Origin: Beaufortia kweichowensis
Taxonomy: Eukaryota > Chordata > Actinopteri > Cypriniformes > Gastromyzontidae
DNA: 64,000 nt
Assembly (NCBI GenBank): GCA_019155185.1
Contig: CM032810.1
Span: forward strand, 15,889,732 to 15,953,731
Reading direction: 5' to 3'
Numbering within the stretch: the first letter of the stretch is position 1; each line of letters opens with the position of its first letter. Positions 41,870-53,400 of the stretch are shown here, piece by piece. The position numbers and the translations under genes were made by a program. Under the pieces are notes generated by a model. It saw nothing but the letters and a program-made list of their open reading frames with translations. It was not told where the DNA came from and searched no databases.

Positions 41870-44800
41870 TTACCAATTAAAAATTAGACTATCATGTTCA
41901 CTTACAATCACAAGTGCTTCTCTCACACCCCATCTCCATTCAAAAAAAACAACATTATCAGTATATTTATAATATGTGTATTCAATAATTACTCTGAATT
42001 CTATTAGAGATTTAAACATGGCCAACATATCAATTTTAAAATCGCCATCTTTGCTTGACCAATTAAAAAATTGGCAAGAACACATTGTTGTTGACATGAT
42101 CTTTTATATTTACATCCCAATATAAAGAAAACTTTATTGAATGAAAAACCTAATCTTGTGATCAATTTCTCAAGTAACATAAATAAAGGACCCAATCTAG
42201 GACATTCAACAAACATATGAAAAACAGTGTCATGACCATCACAAAAAGGGCATGATAAGTCTGTTTCGTTAAACTTTGAAATTAAACTATTTGAGGCTAT
42301 AGCACAATGAAGTATTCTCCACTGAAGATCTCCGCATCTCCTTTTAGAGATAGGAGGTTTATATAATACTCTCCAAGATGGATGAACCTCCTCACAAACA
42401 GAGAGCTTAGCTCTCCATTTAGTATCTGTCCTTCCTTTTAGTTGCATTGTGTACAAATTTAACACAAAACATGATAGAGAGTTTTCTTTTCCCACATTAT
42501 TAAAACACAGCTCCTCATATCCCTTTAACAGTGTCTCATTCCCAAAACTCTCAACTTTAGGTATCACCACTAGCTTAGGGAAAACCTGATGGGAAAACTC
42601 ATTTAGCAAGCCTGAGTTAACACTGGGAATTAAAGCAGGAGGAAGAGAATCCTTAATGCATTTAACAATATTGCCTACAGTTCTAATGGACTTTAATTGA
42701 ACCTGTTCAGCAATTGATTGCACAGTTCGCCACTGACACAGAGTCAGATCGATTAAGTCCACAATTCTGCTAACCCCTGCACTTACAAAAAGGGGTATAA
42801 ATGAAAAAAAGCTGGGTGCCAATTTTATAAGGGGATTAAAAAACAAAGGTTCTAAAACCCCATAATTTACATCTTCTGTTCTCAACAAGTTAAAACAATT
42901 CCACGACTTCAATACTGATACATAGAAATCAGACGAAAACAGTGTGCCTTTTCCTCAAAAGATTTTTCTATTAAAAACATTTGTTTGTCAAGGGCCGTTC
43001 CACTTATGCCTCTTAATATAGACAGACCAAAAGCTGTCCATCGCAATCCGGCAGAAGAATATAAAAGCTTTTGTAATGTTTGTAGCCTCATTGCCAATAT
43101 TTTTGATTCGATATGGATTAAACCTTGGCCTCCCTCTGCCACAGGAAGGTAAAGAATCCCAGGTGTAAGCCAATGGTGACCATTCCAAAAAAACTCAACA
43201 AACGCTTTCTGAATAGTAGTGAGCATTTCCTTAGGGGGATTCAATACAGTGACATATGCCACAACATTGAGGCTGCTAAGTTATTAATAATTAAGCACCT
43301 TCCCTAAAAGAAAGTTGTGGTAAAAGCCACTGCCAATTTTTTAGTCTACTAATCACCTGATTAGCTAATCCCTCCCAATTTTTTCATTATATTGAGCTGA
43401 CCCAAAATAGACACCAAGGATTTTAAAACCTTCTCGAGTCCATTTACACTGTTGTGGTAGCCATGGGTGGTTCTATATCATCCCAGTCACCCAGCAATAA
43501 GGAGGCACATTTATCCCAATTAATACGAGCAGATGTAGCTTTCTGAAATGTATTCAAACAAGAGACAAGTCTAACAACGTCCACATTGCTCTTAATTACT
43601 ACAGTTACATCATCTGCATAAGCTGTAAGTTTCACTGGGGCCATATTTGGGAAACCAGGAACATCAATCCCACTAAGCTCCTTCCTTATCATAACAAGCA
43701 GAGGTTCGATAGAAATGGAATATATAAAAGACCAGAGAGGACATCCCTGTCTTATTCCCCTGGTCACAGGGAAAGGCCTAGTTAAAGATCCATTGACTCT
43801 TATCATACTGTAAACATCATTATATAACAGTTTGACTAAAACAATACAATAAGGACCCGAAACCAAAAGCTTCCAGTGTTCTGAATAAATACTGATGATC
43901 CACTCTATCGAAAAGCCTTTTCTTTGATCCAACGAAAGGAAACCAATGTCCATTTTGAGCTTTCCTGCAATTGTAATAATGTCTCTTACCAAAAAAAGGT
44001 TATCAAAAATTGTACGTTCAGGGACACAAAACGTCTGATCCTCATATATTATACTTGCCATACATTTCTTAAATCTATTATTAATTGCTTTGGATAAAAT
44101 CTTAAAATCCACGCAAATTAATGACACGGGTCGCCAGTTTTTAAGAAACCCAAGATCTCCTTTCTTAGGAATCAATGTTAGAACTGCTCTCCGACAGCTC
44201 AGTGGAAGTGTCCCTTGATTAAAACTTTCAAGAAAAACTGCATACAGGTCTTCTCCTAATACATCCCAAAAAACACGAAAAAATTCTGCTGTAATTCCAT
44301 CTAAGCCGGGAGATTTCCCAGGATTCAGTTCCTGAACAGCCGTGGAGAGTTCAGCAAGGGATATAGGGTCCTCCAGAACTTTCTGATCTTTCTTAGACAA
44401 TTGTGGTAAATCACATAAAACATGTTCTATTGCCATTTCCTCACAATGTTCAGTACTATAGAGGTCTTCATAAAAGGAAAGAGCATGGGTTCGAATTTCC
44501 TGCTGATCAGTTGTCACTCTGCCATCTGGTAGATTCAACTTGTAAAAACACTTCTGTTTTCTTGGCTTTTTTTCAAGACCCAAAAAAAATGCAGAAGGGG
44601 CATCCATATCATTAAACTGAGAAAATCTGCTCTTTAGTAAAGCTGTTTTTCCTTGCTCCTCCAACAATGTCTTTAGAACAAATTTGCTTCTTTCAATACA
44701 TTCAATGGAATCTTCATTACTGCTCCGTCTAAGAATATCTTCTTCTGTTGACAGAAGGACTTAATATGTACTTTGCCCATATCCCACCATTGGCTTAGTA

Positions 44801-45659
44801 CAGGAAAATTACTTCTCTCCTCTCTCCAAGATTCCCAGAAAGTTTTAAAAGAGTGAATAAAAGTGTAATCCTGTAATAATCTATTGTTAAAGTGCCAGTG
44901 TGATTTATAAGATTTAAAAAAAGAGGTAGAGACAGAAATATAATGATGATCAGATAAAAAAAGCTGGTGCTATTAGGTTATTATAGAATCTACCTCGGTT
45001 TTTCTCAGCAACATAGAATCGGTCAAGTCTTGCTCCAGATATAGAATTTGAACTAATTCTTAACCATGTATACTGTTTAATCCCAGGGTGACTCTCTCTC
45101 CATAAATCAACAAAATCATGATCAATAATCATTTTTTTCAACTCTTCTGCAGAACATGGATGAGGTTCATCATGATTCCTGTCTAAATCACGATCTGTAG
45201 TGCAATTAAAATCCCCTCCCACAACAACAATATTATCATGTGGACACTGTGAAAAAAAATGATACGCTCTTTACCAACATTTGGGGCATATATATTAAAA
45301 AAGGAGAACCTGTTATTGTCATATGTAATATCTACTCTTATAAGTCGGCCCGGTATAATCTCAAACATAACTGGTTGATCACATATATAAGGGGAAAAAA
45401 GTATAGCAACCCCAGCACTAAGATTGGTACCATGACTCAATAAAATATTCCCTTTCCAATCACAAAGCCACTGTGTCTGATTTTGTAAATCAGAATGAGT
45501 CTCTTGAAGGAAAACTACATCCGCTTTCTTCAACTGTAAAAAACTAAACAACGCATATCTCTTTGCAGTTTCTCTACAACCATTAATGTTGAAAGATCCT
45601 ACATTTATACATGTCATAATGAATATGATGAGAGCATACTCAATAATCCTCACTCTCAT
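41870..45659 (-). pseudogene. LINE ORF2: endonuclease and reverse transcriptase
   Basis: The endonuclease starts near 45620 with G-S-F-N-I-N-G-C-R. It shows F-L-Q-E-T-H-S (about 45500), G-G-D-F-N-C (about 45205-45222), R-L-D-R-F-Y-V (about 45015) and S-D-H-H (about 44945), which are the expected catalytic landmarks. The reverse transcriptase follows: G-K-S-P-G-L-D-G-I at about 44300, L-I-P-K-K at about 44170, G-I-R-Q-G-C-P-L at about 43750, and Y-A-D-D at 43609-43620. A C-P-F-C and H-x-F-x-x-C motif lies at about 42195-42250. The reading frame shifts near 45200, 44950, 44740, between 43444 and 43262, and at 42910. The pieces otherwise keep order and spacing, so decay is recent or partly due to sequencing error. 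Confidence 0.85.
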
Positions 45660-46927
45660 TAGACCACGTTTTTAATTTTCTTTTTAACAATGCTCATGTG
45701 TTTTTTGAGCCTATACCGTTTTGGCTGATCAAGTTCTTCCAGTGTTGCTTTCCTCATAGCCAATGTACATGAATCAATAAAAGCTGCAAATCAGGAAAAA
45801 CTTCTCAAGTTTTGGCCTTTTTGATTGAATGTACTGTCAAGAAATTTATTTATTTCTCTGACAGTATAAGGACGCTTTAGTTTAGAGTCATGACAACTCT
45901 CTGTAGATCCTCCTGAGATTCTTCTATATCAGAAATGTCACTATCTGAATCCATAGATTGAATTTCACTTTCATCTATTGAGACTGCTGATTGAGATTGT
46001 GAGAGATGCATTAACTCATCAACAGGTTCCACGATCTCTACAGGACGCTCAGGTTCTCTGGCATCACCGGGATCCATAACACTGGTCTCCGTTTCATTCT
46101 GAACAACACTGTCATTTACAGGTGTATTCTCAGATACATTAACCGATCGTTATTATGCTCAAAGTACAACAGGCTCACCTGTAATCTTCGTCTCCTTTAA
46201 CTAAAGGAGTTTTTGATCAGTCACTTCTCTGCCTCTTTCATCATCTACTGGAACAGCTGGTGCTTCATTCACAGTAGTAATCAGTTTTGTCATGTTATCA
46301 ATCTCAGCTTCACTGGCCATGAGACATGACTGTCTTATGTGACCAAACTGCCCACAATTAAAACATTTCAGTGACTCAGTGCTAATATATATAGTGTAAT
46401 CTTTACCTGACAAAGTAGTTTTCGCTGATGTGTTTAGTGACTGAGACTCAGCGTTTAAGATCATAAATGTCTGACGTCTAAAAGACATCACATGTTTAAG
46501 CTCCAGGTTTTTTATTCCCAGAGGAATCATTCTTAATCGGCGCTACTAGTTTACCATAACGGACTAGCAGACGTTCAAGAGACTCATTAGAAATGAATGG
46601 AGGAACATTAGAGAGGATAACCTTTTTAGAAGGATTTGACAACGGCAGAAATGCTAAAAAAGTATCTCTTACGGATAAACCAGATTCAACCAAGTCCCGA
46701 GCAAGAGACACTTCTTTCAGAAAGACAACAAATGCTTTATTCATCCTGGAAGCGGATACAATATTGCGAGCACCAATTTTACCACTAATCGCAGTTAAAC
46801 AGTCTTCCACCGTCATATTCTCAGCAGGCATGCACTTGCACCCGTGCTGAGCTGTTAAATATTTTCCAAAGCCATCTGAATTTGAGCCCATTTTTAGCAC
46901 CTTTGGTGATGCCTCTACAGGCAACAA
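45660..46927 (-). pseudogene. LINE ORF1: RNA-binding protein with CCHC knuckle
   Basis: The N-terminal part (46927-46500) has a V-I-L-S-N-V-P-P-F-I segment typical of an RRM-like fold. After a frameshift near 46515 the frame continues to the knuckle C-F-N-C-G-Q-F-G-H-I-R-Q-S-C (about 46323-46368). An acidic, Ser/Asp-rich stretch follows (about 46080-45880), then a C-terminal tail with R-P-Y-T-V-R-E-I-N-K-F-L (about 45870-45840) running to about 45660. ORF1 proteins coat the LINE RNA. Stops and shifts near 46515, 46200 and 45870 break it here. Confidence 0.75.
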
Positions 46928-47035
46928 TTAAATATCACCTATACCAACCTATTTAAACAAAGAAAATAAGAAAAGACTTCCACTCATTCACTCCACCAAC
47001 ACTCCAACAGCGCGACCGTCGGCTCACAAAGCTAC

Positions 47036-48107
47036 TCACACCCAACAAATCCTATATATATAGATATATATATCATATATAGAGAGAGTATATCAAGTAT
47101 AGTATAGGTATGGGACAGATATAGATATAGACGGAGGTATATATATATCATACGGATATATATATAGGATATATATATATATATCATATATATATAGGGG
47201 ACGGAGATATATATATACATACATATATACGGACATAGGACAGGACGGAGGAGGGACAGGGGAGGGGGAGACATATATATAGGGATATATATATAGGGCG
47301 GGGATCAGATATATATATATACGGGATGGAGATGGGAGGGGACGGATATGGACGGAGGAGGGATATATATCACATATATATATATATCAGGGGACGGGCA
47401 TATGGGGACATAATCATATATAGGAGGAGGGATATAGGGGACTATATATATATATATATATATATATATCACATATATATTATGGGGACGGAGGGGAGGG
47501 ACATATATATATCAGAGATATATATATCAGATATATATATAGACATAGGGAGGGACATATATATATATATATAGGGGGACATATATATACAGGATATACA
47601 CATATACATTGCATCATATATATATATCATATATATACATCATATACATTTATACGGGACGGAGGGGATTGGCATATGGGGACAGGAGGATATATATATA
47701 TATATATACGGATATATATAGGTGGGTGGGGGACAGTTATATATATGGGGAGGGATATATATCACATATATATATATAGAGATATATATATATATATATA
47801 TCATATATATATATACGGAGATCAAGTATATAGACGGACTTATAGACAGTATACATTGGGGGATCACATATATATATGCATATATACAGATAGATACAAA
47901 TATAGAGGATGGGGACATCAAGTATATATATAGGGACATATGCTATTACGGATATATATATATATATATATATCAGGATATAGAGAATATATATATATAT
48001 AGGGAGGGATAAGTAGAGGGGACAAGTATATATATATATATATATATAGAGAGATATATATATATATAGATGCAGAGAGATAGAGAGAGATAGAGACAGA
48101 GAGAGAG
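47036..48107. repeat. (TA)n / GGGAC-GGAGG compound array
   Basis: About 1 kb of TA runs joined by GGGACGGAGG, GGGACA and ATCA words, nearly free of C on the plus strand except in GGAC and ATCA. The right end passes into a GATAGAGA tract (48060-48107). Tyr/Ile open frames across it are artefacts. Confidence 0.93.
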
Positions 48108-48295
48108 CACATGGCAGCTAAAGTACTGCATAACTTTAGGCCATGTGGATTAGTTTTTCCCAGGCAAAGTTTTAACATCATTTTGAAGATATTTAACAGT
48201 AACAGTAATTTGTTAATTTAAATCATATATTCTGATAACAATGCTTTAAACAGATTCATAGTAAGTTTTTCTGGCATTAATAGAATTAATGGTTT

Positions 48296-48720
48296 TCTCT
48301 ACAGTCAGCTTATGCTCTGAGAAGAGGACTCTTCTTTCATTAAGTCATGTTTAGTAAGTACATCTGTTCATGCATACTTTAAAATAATTTGTTTTTATAT
48401 ATTAAGTGTGCATTCTGATAAACATGTATTGATGATAAACCTTTGATCCCTGATCACAATACTTTATTTATACCTGTTTTTCTTTACTAGTTGTCTGATC
48501 ATGTAGCTAACACTATCATTGATGTGCCAGTGGGGGTCTTATTGGAGGACACTGATCTTTAGCCCCTCAACTCCTTGCATTTGACTTGTTCCATTGGAAT
48601 AATTCTTGAAGGCCAAGTGGTGATGGAGAAAATGCAGGACGTCTGTTTTATTTTAGTTTGCAATGTTTGCACAGGCTAAATGGTCAAATGTCAATTTTTG
48701 TCAATAAAAATTCAAAGATG
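48296..48720 (+). pseudogene. Possible gene relic with two splice-like exons
   Basis: A short block (about 48306-48354) is preceded by CTCTACAG and followed by GTAAGT. A second block from 48491, after TTTCTTTACTAG, reads L-S-D-H-V-A-N-T-I-I-D-V-P-V-G-V and then a stop. Further on, the words I-G-I-I-L-E-G-Q-V-V-M (about 48590-48625) resemble a motif repeated in many fish multicopy predicted proteins. The frame breaks repeatedly. It could be a transposon-borne or decayed duplicate. Confidence 0.25.
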
Positions 48721-48759
48721 AAATATGCTGTTTGTATTGTTTTGCTTGCAGTCAAAAAT

Positions 48760-49060
48760 AAGAACATCATTCAACAGTTTCAGTTACATTTCCATGTTGA
48801 GTTAACTTAAATATATAAGTACACTTGAAATTAATACCAAGTTAAATGAACAAAATCACTTAAGTAAATTAAAAAAGTGACAAGTTTGGTGAACTGAATG
48901 GTTTAAGTATAGTCTACAAAACTGCCAAGTTAAATAAACTTGAATATGACTCTTTACTCAATTAAACTGAGACAATGAGTTTACTCAATCAGTTTAAGTT
49001 CAATCAACTCATTAGGGTTTTCAGTGTAAAAGTGCACTGAGCCCAAACTTTTGAATAGTA
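48760..49060. other. Intergenic; possible DNA-transposon remnant
   Basis: AT-rich sequence with repeated AACTTAA, AAGTTAAAT and AACTCATT words ending in TTCAGTGTA. It resembles an internal part of a fish non-autonomous element, but no terminal repeats were located. Confidence 0.3.
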
Positions 49061-49061
49061 G

Positions 49062-49112
49062 TGTATATTGTTAGAAAACCTTTCTATTATAAATAAATGC
49101 TGTTCTTTTGAA
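49062..49112. mobile_element. Fragment of the intron-2 foldback element
   Basis: The segment TATTATAAATAAATGCTGTTCTTTTGA closely matches the inner arm of the foldback element at 51256-51915. Confidence 0.5.
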
Positions 49113-49134
49113 CCTGTCTGTCCTGAGCCCATAA

Positions 49135-49705
49135 CATTATAAAAGACCCCACACATCCTCATTATGGACTGGTAAACAGCTATCAGACTCCTGAACTCAT
49201 TAAGCTACTGTATCTCACTGAATCCACTGCAGTAACCCTATGTGAACAGGACGGGACTACTGCAATTACAGTATTTTTAAATGTGCAATAACTGTATTTA
49301 TATCTATATGCCACCATTTCATTAAGTGCATTCATTTCTGTTTAAACGTCACCAAACATCAAAGCTGCCAATTTTAATTTGTCATTTAATATGTCATCAA
49401 GTGCAATAATGTGTTATTCATATGCTGCTAATGCACCATGTGCAATATTAATGTCTATATACCACTGTTTCATTCCTTTTATTAACCTCTATTTCACATT
49501 TTAGGAACATTTCAATGCATGTTGCTCTTGTTACTATTATCCTTTTATTTTCTTAGATTTTATTTCAATTTGCTGCTCTTTTTATTAGTATACTGTAATT
49601 TGTAGATTTTATTTACCAGTACACATCGCAGTGACAGTATTTTTTATAATTTCGCTCATACGTGCACTCTTTATGTAGCTACTGTTGAATGACAATAGAA
49701 GGTCC
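49135..49705 (+). mobile_element. LINE 3' end fragment
   Basis: A short reverse-transcriptase C-terminus-like segment (ACAGCTATCAGACTCCTGAA, about 49176) is followed by an AT-rich 3' UTR. It ends in GTTGAATGACAATAGAAGG, near the ACAATAAAG-type end of many fish LINEs. No complete frame is present. Confidence 0.4.
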
Positions 49706-49974
49706 CTTACCTACAATTAATGCATATTTACTCATTCTTTATGACAATAATTCAATCGCAGCTTCTCCGTTCATTTCTGTGTTTAAGTTGAGTCTTGCCA
49801 GGACTAATAAGGCGCTGTTTATGTATCGCAAGCAACAGTCTTTTAATGTCATGTGTTTACTGAGCGTTACAACAATTTCCCTGATTCATATGAATAAAAC
49901 TGTCTTATTAAAATTCATTAACAATGTTATTGTGCATCACCACAACGCTTTCTTTTCCTGCATACAGCGTATTG

Positions 49975-50314
49975 AAACCTCGCGAGACATTGTGTTTTGT
50001 GTGGCACGTCTGTCTCGCGAGATTAGAAAACAATCTCGCAGGACTTGCGCTGTTTACGGAGCAGCCATTGCGCGCGCAGATGCGAGATTGAGTGTGTTTG
50101 AATGTACGAGCTTTAGATCTGATATCACAAACACACTGTTACACAATCTTATTATCAAGCGTTTGCGGCGGGTTTGAGATGCAGTTTGATATTCGGGAGC
50201 AGTGTTGTTTTCTGTGTTTCATGTGAGTTAACGTTAGCGCGCGCGCTCTCTCATCGTGCTAACGGCGGACGTCATCATAGTTTAGCTTGAAGTAAACTGA
50301 AGAAATCGTCCATC
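49975..50314 (+). promoter_or_regulatory. smc1 promoter with TCTCGCGAGA elements
   Basis: A perfect TCTCGCGAGA palindrome lies at 50013-50022. A nine-of-ten match (CCTCGCGAGA) lies at 49978-49987, and half copies TCTCGCA and GCGAGATT lie near 50053 and 50090. The TCTCGCGAGA word is a known activating element of TATA-less housekeeping promoters. A GGACGTCA CRE-like word lies at 50267-50274. No TATA box is present. A CpG-rich stretch continues to the start codon. Confidence 0.65.
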
Positions 50315-50423
50315 ATGGGATATTTAAAGTTAATCGAGATAGAAAACTTTAAATCTTATAAAGGCCGACAAATAATCGGCCCTTTCCACAAGTTCACAGC
50401 AATTATCGGGCCGAACGGCTCAG
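50315..50423 (+). CDS. smc1a: smc1 coding exon 1
   Basis: Codons 1-36 plus one base. Includes the start codon and the first half of the Walker A loop (G-P-N-G-S). The donor is GTAAGT, which runs straight into a GT repeat. Confidence 0.93.
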
Positions 50424-50425
50424 GT

Positions 50426-50474
<49 letters not shown>

Positions 50475-53400
50475 GCAGCAGCATTATTATTCTTGTGTTT
50501 CATGAATCGTCTGCAGGCAAGTCAAATCTCATGGACGCCATCAGCTTCGTGTTGGCTGAGAAGACGAGTAACCTGCGCGTGAAGACACTGAAGGATTTGA
50601 TTCACGGAGCTCCAGTGGGCAAACCTGCAGCGAACCGAGCCTTCGTCAGTATGGTGTACCAGCAGGACAGTGGGCAAGAGCTGTGCTTCTCCCGAATCAT
50701 TATAGGTACAGCCACCATCAGTCTACTGGTGTTGTGCTTCTGCATTCACGTGCTTCAGAATGAACTATTTCAACTTCTGAATTCCCATTTCCTGTCTCAT
50801 ATTATCGTCTGATTAAGTCGTATTTACTATATATATCTATATACAAGTGCTGGTCATATAATTAGAATAGCATGAAAAAGTTGATTTATTTCACTAATTC
50901 CATTCAAAAAGTGAAACTTGTATAATGTAAACACATTCATTCCACACAGACTGATATATTTCAAGTGTTTATTTCTTTTCATTTTGATGATTATAACTGA
51001 CAACTAATGAAAACCCCAAATTCACTATCTCAGGATTTTCATTATTGGAATGTATTTCACTAATTGAATGGAATTAGTGAAATAAATCAACTTTTTGATG
51101 ATATTCTAATTATATGACCAGCACTTGTATATATACACACACACCCGCTCAAATGTTTGGGTTCAGTAAGATAATGTTTTTAAAGAAGTCTCTTGCATTT
51201 ATTTGTTAAAAAATACAGGAAAAAACGGTAATATTGCAAAATGTTATTACAATAAAAAATAATGGTTTTTATATGAATATACTTCAAAGTATAATTTATT
51301 CCTGTGATGTAAAGCTGAATTTTCATCAGATCATTCTTCAGTGTCACATGATCCTTCAGAAATCAATCTAATATCGTGATTTATTATCAGTGCTGGAAAC
51401 AGTTGAGCTGATTAATAGTTTTTGAACCTGTGATGCTTTTTTCAGGATTCTTTGATCAATAAAAGGTTAAAAAGAACAGCATTTATTTATAATGGAAAGG
51501 TGTTCTAACTACTATTCAAAAGAAGGGCTTCAGTACACTTTTATTCTTTATTTTTTGTAAAGTATTCTATTCATTTATTCAAAGTATTCATTTTATTCGT
51601 CAATAATGCATTAAATAGTAAAATGTGATAGCATAGATTTACATAGTTAGAAAATTTATATTATGAATAAATGCTGTTCTTTTTGACTTGTTATTCATCA
51701 AAGAATAAAGAATAAAGGGTTCCAAAAATATTTGGCAGCACATCTGTTTCTAACATTGATAATACTGATAATAAATCAGAATATTAAAATGATTTCTGAT
51801 GGATCATGTGACACTGAAGACTGGAGTGACAGCTGATGAAAATTCAGCTTTACATCACAGGAATAAATTATATTTTGAAGTATATTCATATAAAAAATCA
51901 TGATTTTATATTGTGTGTATATACGAGCAATTACTCACAACTGGAGAATTGGGAAGTAGGACATTTCCGCTGGCACGTGAAGGCATCATGAGTGAGTTTG
52001 TGTCTTTCATATCTGTGCTGTAGGTTCCTCATCAGAGTATCGTATTAATACTAAAGTGGTGGGTCTATCCGAGTACAGCGAAGAACTAGAGAAACTGGGA
52101 ATCCTCATTAAGGCCAGAAACTTCCTCGTCTTTCAGGTTAGCAATTCTGCTGTCTTCTGTTTCTACACAATAAGAAATGAATACAGTCAAAGCTCATGAG
52201 CTTTCACATTTACCTGGATATATGTGCTGAACAAAATTAATAACTGTAACTTGTGACAAGTAGTTATTGCTTTCACGATTTATATAATGTGATTGCTGTA
52301 TACCACAAAAAAATTATACACATGTCCTGTTTTTAGTAAAGTCTCAATGAACATAGTACAAGTATAAAAGATAGGCTTGTTAAACTAGGTGGCTAGGTTA
52401 ACAAGCCTATCTTTTATCAATTACAGCTATCCTCTGCCTTATAAGTGTGATTTGCTTTGTCCATATATATATATATATATATATAGCATATGCAAATTAT
52501 GCATCATCTGTGTTTGTTTTAATAAAATATGCAAAAACAAGAGTTAAAATTATTGTCTGTCTTAGGAAAGACTTTTGTAACAAATAAATAGGCATGAAAC
52601 TGTAAACATTATCATTAGAAAAGCCTTGATCAGTAGGGCTAATTAAGGCTGCACGATTATGACAAAAATCCTAATTGTTGATTATTTTCTTGAAATTGCG
52701 ATTATTAATTACAATGATCACAATTTACATTGATTGGTGTTTTAAATAGCTTATTATACCATTGTCTGATGCAACTGCATGCCATAATTTTATATAAAAA
52801 TAGAAAACAAGCTATAAACCTTCATCCTGAAAAACCGGTCTGTTGTAAAAGCGGTCTGACATTCTCTGACAAAGACTGTGTCTATCAGTCATCTTCATAA
52901 AATTCCTGCTTGAGGTTTTTTCCCACAATTCTGTTGAACTCCATGAACACCTGCAAAATAAGAGAAAATACTGAGCATTATATTAAAAAAAACTAAATTA
53001 TACTTTGGTTGCCGGCACCTGTACTATATGTGAGAAAAGAAAGTAAGATAAAGGGATACTTTACACAAACATGAAAATCTACACTGTAAATATACATAAA
53101 CTAACTGGATAACGTTATAAACCCTGACCTGACAGAAATAACAAAGTTAAATGTTTATGTTGAAGCTAAACTGAACAAACGTCGACCGGCACATTAACAC
53201 TACGTCATCTTTTTATAGTTCAACATTACTCTGTCTGAGTAACCATGTCCTTGTGCTGTGTTCCAGACAACTCCGATTCCTCACGGAATTCCCCGTCTCA
53301 AACCAGGAAATAACGTCTGTATTTAGCAACATTTTCATACTGAATGAAAGCTAAGGTTTATCCAAAAAGGCGCTAGGTTTGTCGTTATGTGCTGCTTCTG

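Larger units (their letters stand above)
41775..47035 (-). mobile_element. Tx1/L1-clade non-LTR retrotransposon, nearly full length
   Basis: A two-ORF LINE of about 5.2 kb. ORF1 carries an RRM-like region and one CCHC zinc knuckle. ORF2 carries an apurinic-type endonuclease, a reverse transcriptase with YADD, and a C-terminal Cys/His motif. The sense 3' end abuts a (TC)n tract at 41501-41770. The 5' edge near 47035 meets a TA/GGGAC array. Both ORFs are split by several frameshifts, so this copy as assembled cannot move. The two-ORF layout with a C-terminal Cys/His motif fits the Tx1 branch of L1. The exact ends and target-site duplication could not be fixed. Confidence 0.85.

Noticed and set aside
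47326..48181. Tyr/Ile-rich open frames
   Set aside because: They are products of the TA repeat array.
49689..50177. 162-codon plus-strand frame just before smc1
   Set aside because: It covers the CpG-rich promoter with TCTCGCGAGA elements, has no recognisable domain, and ends before the smc1 start.
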